The notes under the pieces: model-generated
Seen by the model: only the letters and a program-made list of their open reading frames with translations
Told to the model about the DNA's origin: nothing
Database searches by the model: none
Translations under genes and position numbers: made by a program
Assembly: GCA_964580995.1 (NCBI GenBank)
Contig: CAZOMV010000029.1
Span: 1-54,957, forward strand
DNA: 54,957 nucleotides
Source: JAKJEP01 sp964580995
GTDB lineage: Bacteria > Planctomycetota > Phycisphaerae > Sedimentisphaerales > SM23-30
Direction of reading: 5' to 3'
Shown: piece after piece, positions 16,084-25,700 of the stretch
How the letters are laid out: each line of letters opens with the position of its first letter
How positions within the stretch are numbered: position 1 is the stretch's first letter

Positions 16084-19000
16084 ATGCAGTTAAAAAAAAT
16101 CATATTATGCGGCTTTAAGAGTTTCGCGGACAAAACAGAATTTGAATTTGGGGATGGTATTACGGTTGTCGTCGGTCCCAACGGCTGCGGCAAGAGCAAT
16201 ATTGTCGATGCGGTGAAATGGGTGCTGGGCGAACAGAGCGCCAAGAGCCTGCGCGGGGGAAATATGCTCGACGTAATCTTCAATGGATCGAACAGCCGCA
16301 AAAGTATGGGCTATGCGGAAGTCACGCTGGTCTTTGCCAATACCGCCAAGCTGCTGAAAACCGATCAAGACGATGTGGCAGTGACGCGTAAGCTGTATCG
16401 CAGCGGGGAAAGCGAATACCTGCTGAACAACCAGCCCTGCCGGCTGAAGGATATCCGCGAGTTATTCATGGATACCGGGATCGGAGCGGATGCCTATTCG
16501 ATTATCGAGCAGGGCAAAGTGGAGCTGCTCCTGCAGGCATCCAAGCAGGACCGGCGGGCAATCTTCGAAGAAGCGGCGGGCATCAGCAAATACAAGGCGC
16601 GGAAGAAGGAGGCCTTGCGGAAGCTGGAGCGGACGGACCAGAATATGCTGCGGCTGCATGATATCGTGGAAGAGGTGGACAAGCGGCTGCGCTCGATCAA
16701 ATATCAGGCGGGAAAGGCCAGGAATTATCAAAGCTACAGCAGCCGGCTCAAAGAGCTGCGGCTGAGCCAGTATCTGTCCGATTATTACAATTTAAAAAAC
16801 GAGGCCCAGGACCTGCAGAAACAGCTTACGGAGTTACAGGATGAAATCCTCACGCTGACCACCACGTCCGACCAGGCGCAGGCACAATTGAGCAGTCTGG
16901 GCCATGAACTGGACCAGACGGTCAATGAGATTCGCCAGGTGGAAAATCAACTGCTGCAATGCACCAGCCAGATCAGCAACCAGGAAGACCGGATCGAACT
17001 GGGCCGCCGGCGCTGCGAGGAACTGCAGGAAACCCTGTCCAAATCGCGCCAGCAGATTCAGACGATTCGCCAATCGCTGCAAAAGCTACATCAGGATCTG
17101 GTGGGCGACCAGGAGGAAATACAGCAAACGGAACAACGGCTGGCGGAACAGCAGGGGCAGTTGCAACTGAAACAGGAGTCGCATCGGGAGTTGGCCCTGG
17201 AACTGGCGGAACGGCGGTCGCAACTGGAAGATGAGAAGAGCGGAATGATCGACATTGTTCGCCGCACCGCCCAGTTGCATAATGAAATCAATTCGCTGGA
17301 TATCCGGCGAAATAATCTCTCGGGTCAGAAGGACCGGCTCAGCAGCCGCTGCGGGCAGATCGGCTCGGAAATGGAAGGTCTGCTGACACAGCGAGCCCAA
17401 TTGAACGAGAAACAGCAGCAGGTGCAGCAGCTTTTGGCGGATTCGCAGGCCCGGCTGGAGGTTACCCGCCAGCAATTGGCTCAAGTTAACGAGGATAAGC
17501 TGACATGCAGCGAAAATCTGGCTTCCGCGAAAGAATACCGCAGCGGGCTGGTTTCCCGTCAGCAGCTTTTGAGCGACCTGGAAGCGAACCTGGAGGGTGT
17601 GGACCGCGGGGTACGGCAGATTTTGCAGGAAAAGTCGCAGAATCCGGAGTCGTTTTATTATGTGAAGGGGATGGTGGCGGAACTCTTGCGGGCGGATGTG
17701 AAATACGCATCGATCATCGAGGCGGCTTTGACGGACAAGGCCCAGCATCTGGTCGTTACCAGCAGTCAGGCCGTGCTGGAGGACCACAGCCGGCTGGAGG
17801 AGTTGGCAGGCCGGGTGCAGATGATCTGTCTGGACCGGATCCCCCCCTACCACAACGGGTACGATTTTTCGGTGCATCCGGAAGTAAAGGCAAAGCTGAT
17901 CGACCTGGTGGAGGCGGCACCGGACAATGAGCGGCTGGCGTGGCATCTGCTGGGCAAGACGATTCTGGTGGATACCATCGATTCGGCTGTACGGCTGGCC
18001 CAGGTGGCGCCGGCAGGCTACCGCTGGGTAAGCCTGGAAGGGGAAGTGCTGGAGGCGGACGGTACGCTGCATATGGGGCCGATGACGGGGCAGGCTGGAT
18101 TGATTTCTCGGAAAAGCGAACTGCGGCAATTGCAGGAGAGCTTGACTGAAGCGGAAGACCGGATCGCGGAGATGCAGAACCAGTTTGAACAATTTAACCA
18201 ACAGATTCACCATCTGGAAAAGAACTTGCAGGAGCTGCGGACGGCGATTTATGAAACGAATACGGAGGAGATCGAAACCCGCAGCCGCATCGAGCAGGTG
18301 GACCAGAATCTCAGCCGGCTCAAACGGGAGCAGCCGCTGATCACTTCGGAGATGGCCGGCCTGGAGGAACAGATCGAGGAATCGCTGCGGCTGCAGGCCT
18401 CCAGCGAGCAGAATCTGAACGATCTGCAAACGGTGAATCAGCAGCGGCAGGAACAAATCAACATCCTCGAAGAGCAAATCCGGGAATACGAGGCGATGGC
18501 CGGCGGGATTCAGGATGAGATTACGGAACTGAAGGTTTCGCTGGGTCAGATTCAGCAGAAACGGGTGGCGCTGCGGGACAAGTCAGCCAATATTCAGATG
18601 CAGATCCGGCAGCAGGAACATACGATTACTACGCTGCAGAACGATCTAAAAAATGCCGAGAGTAATTTTGACAGTTCCCAGCGGGCCATTCTGGTGGCGG
18701 AGTCGCGGATTTCCGAGCTGTTTATGAGCCGGCAGGAATATCAGGAAAAGAATAAAGTCTTTGGCGAACAGCGGGAACGGTTTCAGGCGGAGATTGAAAA
18801 GCTGCTGGAACAGGCGAGGGAAGTGCGGTCCCAGAAAGAAGCTAAGCAGCAACTCCAGCATGAGCTGGAACTGCGAATGAGCGAAAATCATCTGCGAATG
18901 GAGAACCTTTCGCAGCGTGCCCATGATGAGATCGGGCTGGACCTGGAGGAAGGATTCCGGAATTATGAGCATGAGCAGAAAGACTGGGAGGCGATCCGGA

Positions 19001-19674
19001 CGGAGATTGAGGACTTGAAGACCAAGATCGAGCGGCTGGGGAACATCAACCTCGACGCCATCACCGAGCAGGAGGAACTGGAGCAGCGGTCCACCCATCT
19101 CAACCAGGAACTGGCGGATTTGAATACCGCCAAGAAACAACTGGAGCAGTTGATCGAGCGGATCAACAAGGAAAGCACCGAACTCTTCCGCCAGAACTTC
19201 GAGGCCATTCGCGAGAATTTCGCCGATCTCTTCCGCAAGCTCTTCGGCGGCGGCCGGGCGGAGATCGTCCTGGAGGACCCGGAGAACGTCCTGGAATGCG
19301 GCATCGAGATCATCGCCCGGCCTCCGGGAAAACAACTGCAAAGCATCACCCTGATGAGCGGCGGCGAGAAGACCATGACGGCCGTGGCCCTGCTGATGGC
19401 GATCTTCAAGAGCAAGCCCAGCCCCTTCTGCCTGATGGACGAGGTGGACGCCGCCCTGGACGAGGCCAACAACGAACGGTTCAATCTGGTCGTGCAGGAA
19501 TTCCTCAAGGAGTCGCAGTTCGTCGTCATCACCCACTCCCGCCGGACCATGGCCATCGCCGACACCATCTACGGCGTGACCATGCAGGAACAGGGCGTCA
19601 GCAAGAAAGTCTCCGTCCGCTTCAGCAGCGACAACGAACAAGACGCCTCAACCACCGGCAACGCCGTGGCGTGA
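16084..19674 (+). CDS. smc: Chromosome segregation protein SMC
   Basis: SMC forms a homodimeric ATPase ring that compacts and segregates the chromosome with ScpA and ScpB. The 1196 residues show the full architecture: Walker A GPNGCGKSN (31-39), a long coiled coil, the hinge at about 510-670 (YYVKGMVAELL to RWVSLEGEVLEADG), the return coiled coil, the ABC signature LMSGGEK (1090-1096), Walker B FCLMDEVD (1115-1122) and the D-loop/H-loop region ending VVITHSRRTM. The start ATG has GGAGG 13 bases upstream, rather far. No scpA or scpB is in the window. The head-domain codons from about 19.02 kb to the end are much more C-ending than the rest of the gene. Confidence 0.97.
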   Translation: MQLKKIILCGFKSFADKTEFEFGDGITVVVGPNGCGKSNIVDAVKWVLGEQSAKSLRGGNMLDVIFNGSNSRKSMGYAEVTLVFANTAKLLKTDQDDVAVTRKLYRSGESEYLLNNQPCRLKDIRELFMDTGIGADAYSIIEQGKVELLLQASKQDRRAIFEEAAGISKYKARKKEALRKLERTDQNMLRLHDIVEEVDKRLRSIKYQAGKARNYQSYSSRLKELRLSQYLSDYYNLKNEAQDLQKQLTELQDEILTLTTTSDQAQAQLSSLGHELDQTVNEIRQVENQLLQCTSQISNQEDRIELGRRRCEELQETLSKSRQQIQTIRQSLQKLHQDLVGDQEEIQQTEQRLAEQQGQLQLKQESHRELALELAERRSQLEDEKSGMIDIVRRTAQLHNEINSLDIRRNNLSGQKDRLSSRCGQIGSEMEGLLTQRAQLNEKQQQVQQLLADSQARLEVTRQQLAQVNEDKLTCSENLASAKEYRSGLVSRQQLLSDLEANLEGVDRGVRQILQEKSQNPESFYYVKGMVAELLRADVKYASIIEAALTDKAQHLVVTSSQAVLEDHSRLEELAGRVQMICLDRIPPYHNGYDFSVHPEVKAKLIDLVEAAPDNERLAWHLLGKTILVDTIDSAVRLAQVAPAGYRWVSLEGEVLEADGTLHMGPMTGQAGLISRKSELRQLQESLTEAEDRIAEMQNQFEQFNQQIHHLEKNLQELRTAIYETNTEEIETRSRIEQVDQNLSRLKREQPLITSEMAGLEEQIEESLRLQASSEQNLNDLQTVNQQRQEQINILEEQIREYEAMAGGIQDEITELKVSLGQIQQKRVALRDKSANIQMQIRQQEHTITTLQNDLKNAESNFDSSQRAILVAESRISELFMSRQEYQEKNKVFGEQRERFQAEIEKLLEQAREVRSQKEAKQQLQHELELRMSENHLRMENLSQRAHDEIGLDLEEGFRNYEHEQKDWEAIRTEIEDLKTKIERLGNINLDAITEQEELEQRSTHLNQELADLNTAKKQLEQLIERINKESTELFRQNFEAIRENFADLFRKLFGGGRAEIVLEDPENVLECGIEIIARPPGKQLQSITLMSGGEKTMTAVALLMAIFKSKPSPFCLMDEVDAALDEANNERFNLVVQEFLKESQFVVITHSRRTMAIADTIYGVTMQEQGVSKKVSVRFSSDNEQDASTTGNAVA

Positions 19675-19899
19675 TCACCAACGAGAGCGATTTAGATGAC
19701 TATGGTACAGCATGGAAATCTCTGAAACAGGTCCGTTAACTTGTTTGCCAAGGCGGCTTCGCAAGTACGCTCTCTCTCTTATAGAAAAAAAGTTCTATCT
19801 GCAGATGTAATTGTGAGTTGGGCCGAAAGGTCTTTGGAGGAAGGTTTCGTATAAAATCCGTAACCAAATGAAGACCTTAAATAACAGGAGTATTCATAC

Positions 19900-20250
19900 A
19901 TGCCCAATCCGAATTCTCAGTTTGTTTCAAAGAAAACAGTCGCAACAATCTATTTCGGCACCCTGCTTCTTGCCTTACTGGTGACATGGAGTATCTTCGA
20001 TTTTGATTTAGAAGCTATTTCATGCGTCTTTTTATTTCCTTTAGGTATCCCTGCGGGAACCGGACTGTCATTACCCGACGGCATGGTGTTGCTCGGTTAC
20101 CCGATATACATAGCGATTTTTTTGATGGCCTTTCTCCTGAGAACAAAACGCATATTCATAATTATTCTGCTGATTTTTTTAATCCTTCTTGGCCTTAATA
20201 TAAATGGATGTCACCTAATAATATCAAATTCATTTAGTGATATTCACTAA
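19900..20250 (+). CDS. Small membrane protein, unknown function
   Basis: The 116-residue protein has three hydrophobic segments (about residues 13-32, 38-55 and 66-104, the last long enough for two helices) separated by short polar loops. CAGGAG eight to twelve bases before the ATG supports the start. The Ile/Leu/Phe-rich composition and AT-rich codons differ from smc upstream. No family was recognised. The 225 bases before it contain no recognisable gene. Confidence 0.6.
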   Translation: MPNPNSQFVSKKTVATIYFGTLLLALLVTWSIFDFDLEAISCVFLFPLGIPAGTGLSLPDGMVLLGYPIYIAIFLMAFLLRTKRIFIIILLIFLILLGLNINGCHLIISNSFSDIH

Positions 20251-20275
20251 TCATCTGGGCAAAAATTACGCCAAC

Positions 20276-20413
20276 ATGGAGGTGCTTTTTTGCGAGGTTA
20301 TACGGAATGAAACTATTTGCCCAAAAAGATATTTACGATATCAGCGTTTTTTAGAAGAAAACAAATTTAAAGAACAATTTTGTCATCTTACTCATGAAGG
20401 AACCACTGAATGA
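20276..20413 (+). CDS. Possible 45-residue protein or C-terminal gene relic
   Basis: An open frame starting MEVLFCEVIRNE and ending LTHEGTTE lies between two better-supported genes. The same frame continues upstream without a stop to about 20231, so it may be the C-terminal remnant of a larger lost gene rather than a complete small gene. It is Cys-, Arg- and Lys-rich. No ribosome binding site is evident before the ATG and no family was recognised. Confidence 0.25.
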   Translation: MEVLFCEVIRNETICPKRYLRYQRFLEENKFKEQFCHLTHEGTTE

Positions 20414-20534
20414 TGCCCTTTAATTTTTTTCGGTATGCACAGGAGTTCAGCTAATTACTTCCCATGCGGCTTAATAATCGACAAAACCGGCATTGCCGAT
20501 AGACGCTATCACCCATCCGGGATTATTGGATAGT

Positions 20535-21806
20535 ATGACGACAAAGACAGACAGATTCGCCAAGATAAAGAAAGGCCTGGCCAAACGGGGGAAAATTCTT
20601 TTTTATGCCTCGTGTATTTGTACGGTAACCGGATTTCTGGGGCTGTATTTCATGGTGTTTGAACTTACTTCGCACTTCCGCATGCAGTATTTCCTTATTC
20701 TGCTGATTTCGGCAATCGTGTACGGCTGCCGGAAAAAATGGAAACACCTTGCGGCGGCCCTGTTTTTTCTCATTGTCAACGGCACGGTAATAATCCCCTG
20801 GTATCTACCGGAAAAAGAGCCAAATACCATTGTAAATCGTCCGCCGGTACGTATCCTCTTTGCCAATGTGCATACCAGCAACAAAGATTACCCCTCCTTG
20901 CTGGAGTTAATCGAAAAAGAATCGCCGGATATAATCGCCCTGCAGGAAGTAGATGAGAAATGGGTCCATGCGGTGAAAGGTTTATGTCCGCGGTATCCCT
21001 TTCATGAATTTTGTCCCCGCTCCGATAATTTCGGCCTTGCCGTCTTGAGCAAAATCTCCCTGCGGGATATCCAGGTCAAAAGTTTCTGCAAGGTTACGGT
21101 CCCCACCATCGTGGCGATTGTCCAGACGCCGGAATCTTCATTCACTTTGATTATCACACACCCGGTCCCGCCGGCCATCCCCAGCTATTACTCCCTGCGC
21201 AACGAACAACTCGCCCAAATCGCGGAATATGTCAGAAAGGAAAAGATGCCTTGTGTAATTGTCGGCGATTTAAATCTGACCATGTGGTCCTGGTATCATG
21301 ATAAACTGCTGTCAAAAACCGGCATGAAAAATGCCCGCCGGGGATTCGGAATAAATCCCACCTGGCCGACCCTTCTGCCCCCCTTCTATATCCCTTTGGA
21401 TCACTGCCTCTGCACCCCCGGCATTCAAGTCCTCTCCTTTCGTACTACAGGCAGGATCGGTTCGGATCACTTACCTTTTGTGGTAGATCTTTTGATACCA
21501 AGGGATAAGGAATCGCCGAATTTTTCATTGGAAAGCGGCAATCCGGGCGATAATATTCAGGCATGGATACCGAACAAAAACTTAACATCCTGGCCGACTC
21601 CAGCAAGTTCGACCTGGCCTGTGCCTGCAAATATCAGGATGAACCCGGCCGGACCCGCGGTCCCCAGGGCCGCTGGATCTATCCCGCCGCCCTGCCGTCC
21701 GGCCGTAAGGTATTCCTGCTCAAGACCTTACAAAGCAATGCCTGCGTCAACGATTGCAGCTACTGCCCCTTCAACAGCCGGCAGGACCAGCGGAGGTGCA
21801 CCCTAG
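20535..21806 (+). CDS. Membrane-anchored endonuclease/exonuclease/phosphatase family protein
   Basis: After a short basic N-terminus, two or three membrane helices (about residues 20-40 and 48-85) anchor a C-terminal EEP domain. Its motifs are visible: RILFANVHTSN, IIALQEVDEKW with the metal-binding Glu, IVGDLNLT with the Asp/Asn pair, and GSDHLPFVVDL with the catalytic His. Family members cleave phosphodiester bonds in nucleic acids, lipids or inositol phosphates; the substrate here is unknown. The ATG at 20535 is preferred to one 14 codons earlier because the basic and hydrophobic anchor follows. The EEP fold ends near 21530, yet the frame continues about 90 residues and overlaps the next gene by 244 bases with Pro/Ser/Ala-rich sequence, implying a lost stop codon or frameshift. 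A second EEP gene lies at 49334-50341. Confidence 0.8.
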   Translation: MTTKTDRFAKIKKGLAKRGKILFYASCICTVTGFLGLYFMVFELTSHFRMQYFLILLISAIVYGCRKKWKHLAAALFFLIVNGTVIIPWYLPEKEPNTIVNRPPVRILFANVHTSNKDYPSLLELIEKESPDIIALQEVDEKWVHAVKGLCPRYPFHEFCPRSDNFGLAVLSKISLRDIQVKSFCKVTVPTIVAIVQTPESSFTLIITHPVPPAIPSYYSLRNEQLAQIAEYVRKEKMPCVIVGDLNLTMWSWYHDKLLSKTGMKNARRGFGINPTWPTLLPPFYIPLDHCLCTPGIQVLSFRTTGRIGSDHLPFVVDLLIPRDKESPNFSLESGNPGDNIQAWIPNKNLTSWPTPASSTWPVPANIRMNPAGPAVPRAAGSIPPPCRPAVRYSCSRPYKAMPASTIAATAPSTAGRTSGGAP

Positions 21807-22702
21807 CGCCGGAGGATCTGGCGAAAACCTTCATGCAGTTGGTGGAGGCCGAGCTGGTCAGCGGTTTGTTTCTATCTTCGGGCGTGTGCGGCAATGCCGA
21901 TGCGACGATGAGCCAGTTGCTTTCCACGGTGGAAATACTCCGCAAGCGGCAGCGATTCCGGGGTTTTGTACATTTGAAGATAATCCCCGGCGCCAGCGAG
22001 GGGGCCATCGAGCAGGCCATCCGGCTAGCGACACGGGTGTCGGTGAATATCGAGTCGCCCACCGCGGAACACCTGGCCAAACTTTCGCAGCGGAAACGAT
22101 TTCACGAGGATATTATCGCGACCATCGACACGATCAACCGGCTGCGGCAGCAGATCAAGCGGACCTGCAAACAGACCACCCAGTTTGTGGTGGGGGCGGC
22201 GGGGGAAAGCGACCGGGACATTGTGCGGGCCACCGACCGGCTGTATGAGAAATTCCAGATGGAGCGGGTCTATTTTTCCGCCTATCAGGATTACCGCCTG
22301 CCTCCCCCACCGCTGAAACAGGAGACGCTTTTTGCGGATCTTCCCCAGCCATCCGCCCGGGCGGCGGACTGTAGTTCGTTCATCCGGGAACATCGGCTGT
22401 ATCAGGTGGATTTTCTGCTGCGGAAATATCAGTTTGGGCGGGAGGATATTACCTTCGATGAGAAGGGCAATCTCTCTTTAACGGAAGATCCCAAGCTGAT
22501 CTGGGCCAGGCGGCATCCGGAAATTTTCCCGGTGAATATTAACCGGGCGGACCGGTGGCTGCTGCTGCGCGTGCCGGGTATCGGGCCGGTCGGGGTCCGG
22601 CGCATCCTCCAGGCCCGCCGGGAGGGGAAAATCCGTAACCCGGAGGATCTGAAAAACCTGCACGTCCGGGCCGGCGCTGCCCAATCCTACCTCAGCTATT
22701 GA
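21563..22702 (+). CDS. Radical SAM protein with helix-hairpin-helix, putative DNA modification/repair
   Basis: The 379-residue protein matches the family annotated as putative DNA modification/repair radical SAM protein. It opens with EKLNILADSSKFDLAC-like sequence, and the cluster-binding motif CVNDCSYC places cysteines at 61, 65 and 68 for a 4Fe-4S cluster that cleaves SAM. The C-terminal ~55 residues (LLRVPGIGPVGVRRIL) form a helix-hairpin-helix DNA-binding motif. In other genomes the gene usually sits beside a partner linked to uracil-DNA glycosylase; no such partner is here. Its first 244 bases overlap the readthrough tail of the EEP gene. The reaction is not known experimentally. Confidence 0.88.
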   Translation: MDTEQKLNILADSSKFDLACACKYQDEPGRTRGPQGRWIYPAALPSGRKVFLLKTLQSNACVNDCSYCPFNSRQDQRRCTLAPEDLAKTFMQLVEAELVSGLFLSSGVCGNADATMSQLLSTVEILRKRQRFRGFVHLKIIPGASEGAIEQAIRLATRVSVNIESPTAEHLAKLSQRKRFHEDIIATIDTINRLRQQIKRTCKQTTQFVVGAAGESDRDIVRATDRLYEKFQMERVYFSAYQDYRLPPPPLKQETLFADLPQPSARAADCSSFIREHRLYQVDFLLRKYQFGREDITFDEKGNLSLTEDPKLIWARRHPEIFPVNINRADRWLLLRVPGIGPVGVRRILQARREGKIRNPEDLKNLHVRAGAAQSYLSY

Positions 22703-22734
22703 TTTGGCCTACCTCCATTTTGCAAAACTGCCGT

Positions 22735-25700
22735 TCAGTAAGCAGAACAATCCTCATCCCGCGGATCGTTGCACCGCAGCCAATCGCCGGCCAGCGCGGC
22801 AAAATCGGCCAGATTGATAGAACAATCCAGGTTGGCATCCATCGCGAAGCTGCCGGTCCCGTCGCACAGCCACGCGCCGGCGCCGATTTTTATATCAAAC
22901 GATTTGTGTTCCATATTGCTGGTAAAGGCATTTCCCGCACCCTGCACAAAATCAATCGTAGTGCCGACGGAGACGGGAACCGCCGTTTCCATGGTGAAGT
23001 TGAGAGGTTCATCCACAGCGGTTTCATCGCGGGCAAACAAGATTTCGCTGCCGTTTTTTACCATCCAGAGGTCGCCGGCATAACCGCTGGCTTTGCCGAT
23101 GGTGCCGACGATCGAAACCGCCCCGTCGATCGGGGAGGTCCATCGGATCTTGGCCAGCAGCGCGGCACTGGGGAACTGCACCAACTGGCCGGGCGGGACG
23201 CCATAGGACCAGAACAGGATATTTTTCCACAAAAACGGCCCCTGGCTCAGGCCATTGGCATGAAAATACCAGAACGGCGAATACAGATTGGGATGGTAAT
23301 AGGTTTTATCATACAGCGTGAAAGCGGCCAGATCGGCGCCCCAGCCGTAACTCCAGGGGCCGTTGGGATTCTGGCTGGCACTGAAATCCGCGGCGACATC
23401 CCACAGGATTTCACCGCTGGTCAGCCAATACTGGGACATCAGCGCCAAGTCATCGGTGTTGATGTAACAATCGGCGTTGAAGTCCAGGTTCAGGCCCAAC
23501 TCATGCTGCCAGACCTGCTGGCAGGTTTCCAGAATGGCCACCGGATCGCCGGTGTCATGCCCGGGCAATTCGCTCTGATCGTCCCGGATCACCGCATGGA
23601 TATAAAGGCCCCGTTCGACGAATTCATTGTCGGGCAGCTTGAGGTTGGCGGTGAATTGGCCCTCGGCGGCAGGGATATTCGCCGCCGCGGGGATCGGCAC
23701 CATACCGGACCATTTCCTATCCGTCCAGTACAGATCGACCGTGCAGTCATCCCCTTCCGCGTCGGCATACTGCCAGTCCACCCGGAGGCCATTGTCAGAC
23801 CAGTAGGCATTGCCCAGCGCAATGGTGGGATGGGCGTTGGCCGGCGGGGTATAGCCCTGCGAAGGCAGCCAGATGTTCTTTAGCCAGTTCCAGCGATTGG
23901 TGTAAAAGGTTTTAATGGCGTCCCGGCGGGCTTCGGTCATCACAAACGGACCAACTCCGCCATTCCATTCTGTTCGGATATTCATCTCATCCGTGCGGTC
24001 CTGCAGGGTAAAATTGTAATATTCATCCACCAGGGCATGGACCTGAGAAATCGTCATATAACGATCCAGCACATCGGCCAGAATCCGTAAAAACCGCTGC
24101 TTCAGAACCGGATTCTGATAACAGCGCACCTGCCATTTGTTCGCGTACGTGTAAGGATTCTGGGTATAACCGCCGGGATCGCCCGTAGCCGTACCCAGCC
24201 AAGCGAACATGCCCGTGAAATCGAAACATTGCAGCATCCATTTGGCGTCCGGCTCCGCCGGCTTGATGACAAAAAAGTTCTGGCCGATCAAATCATTATT
24301 AAAGCCGGCCACATGCACCGCCCAGTTGTACAGCCACTTCTCCAGCTCCACTTCGTCCTCCAGGACGGCGGCGATCTGGCTTTCCGGAGTATTGGCCACC
24401 TTGTCGCACAAATCAATCAGGGTATCATAAGACCCAAACTCATCGCTCTTTTTCTCATACATCTGCGGATAGACGCTTGCGTCCGCATAGTAATCCAGGT
24501 CCGCCACATACCGCTCCGGCGGAGTACTCGGCCAGTTGGGATAGGGCAGGCAACTGGCTTTAAACACCTCCCCGGCCCCATCCATGCCATGCCGCGGGAG
24601 CCAGGAGGAATTGGGAGCCTCCTCGGCCATATACACCCCGTAAAACGTGCCGTTGCGGTACATCCGCACCATTTCAGTCCCCAGATTTACCTGACCCACT
24701 TTGGCAAACAGGTCATGGGAAAGCTTCTGGACCACCGGCACATGCATCGCCAGATCGATCCGGCTCATGTCCCGCAGATACTCCGTCTTGTTAAACGCGA
24801 TTTTGTAACTCTTCTTGGGGTGCACCCGCCAGCCCATCCCCTTCAAATGCACACCCACATGGTCATACACAATCCCATCCACCACCAAGGTGGCTTCCTG
24901 GTAATCATGGGTCCAGATATTGCTGTATAAATAATCCCAGGTCGCTTGCGGGGCAATCAGAAAATACACCGGCAGATTGGTATCATATTCTCCATCATAG
25001 ACAAAATAAGCCCGGTTGGGATTGGGTTCCCAGGCGTCCGGATAGGTCCAGCTTTGCGAATTCGTATCGGTCACGGTCACGCGGTAACGAACCAGAGACC
25101 GGCTGCTGCGGGCCGGAATCGTCACGCCATAACGGCCGTCCCCCGCCAGTCCATCGCCGTGCAGACCGTCGTCGTACATGGCGACCGACTGCGTGAGGGA
25201 GGGCGACTGATAGGCGCCGGTATAAACCTGGTAATCCAGCGTAACCGCGGTGAGAGAATCGGTCCCGGTTACCCTGGCGGTAATCGTTACCCGATCGGCA
25301 GAGGTGGGCCGCTTCGGCGAATGTTTCATATCGTCCCCATTGACAAAAGTAGGGACATAATCGGTCAGGCGGGAATTGTCTTCGCCCGGGCTTCCAGAAT
25401 TAAAATATACCTCCGTCCCCACGGCAGGAGCAGAAGGCAGCGTCACCGCCTGCCAGCCATCGGCGGTTACGGTTGTAGAAATCCCGCTTCCTGAAAGACG
25501 CAGGGTCATGGTGGTTGCGCCGCTGAGATACTTCACCCAGAAGGAAATGGTATAACTCTGGCCGGTGGTCATACCGGTACTATAGCGGTTGAGGCTATTG
25601 GTGCTGCCGCCGCCGGCGGCGGTGGCGACGATCCGCTCGCAGCCGCTGCCATGGTGATAGTCCAGTGCCGTGCGGTAACTGCCGGAATGATTCCCGGTTT

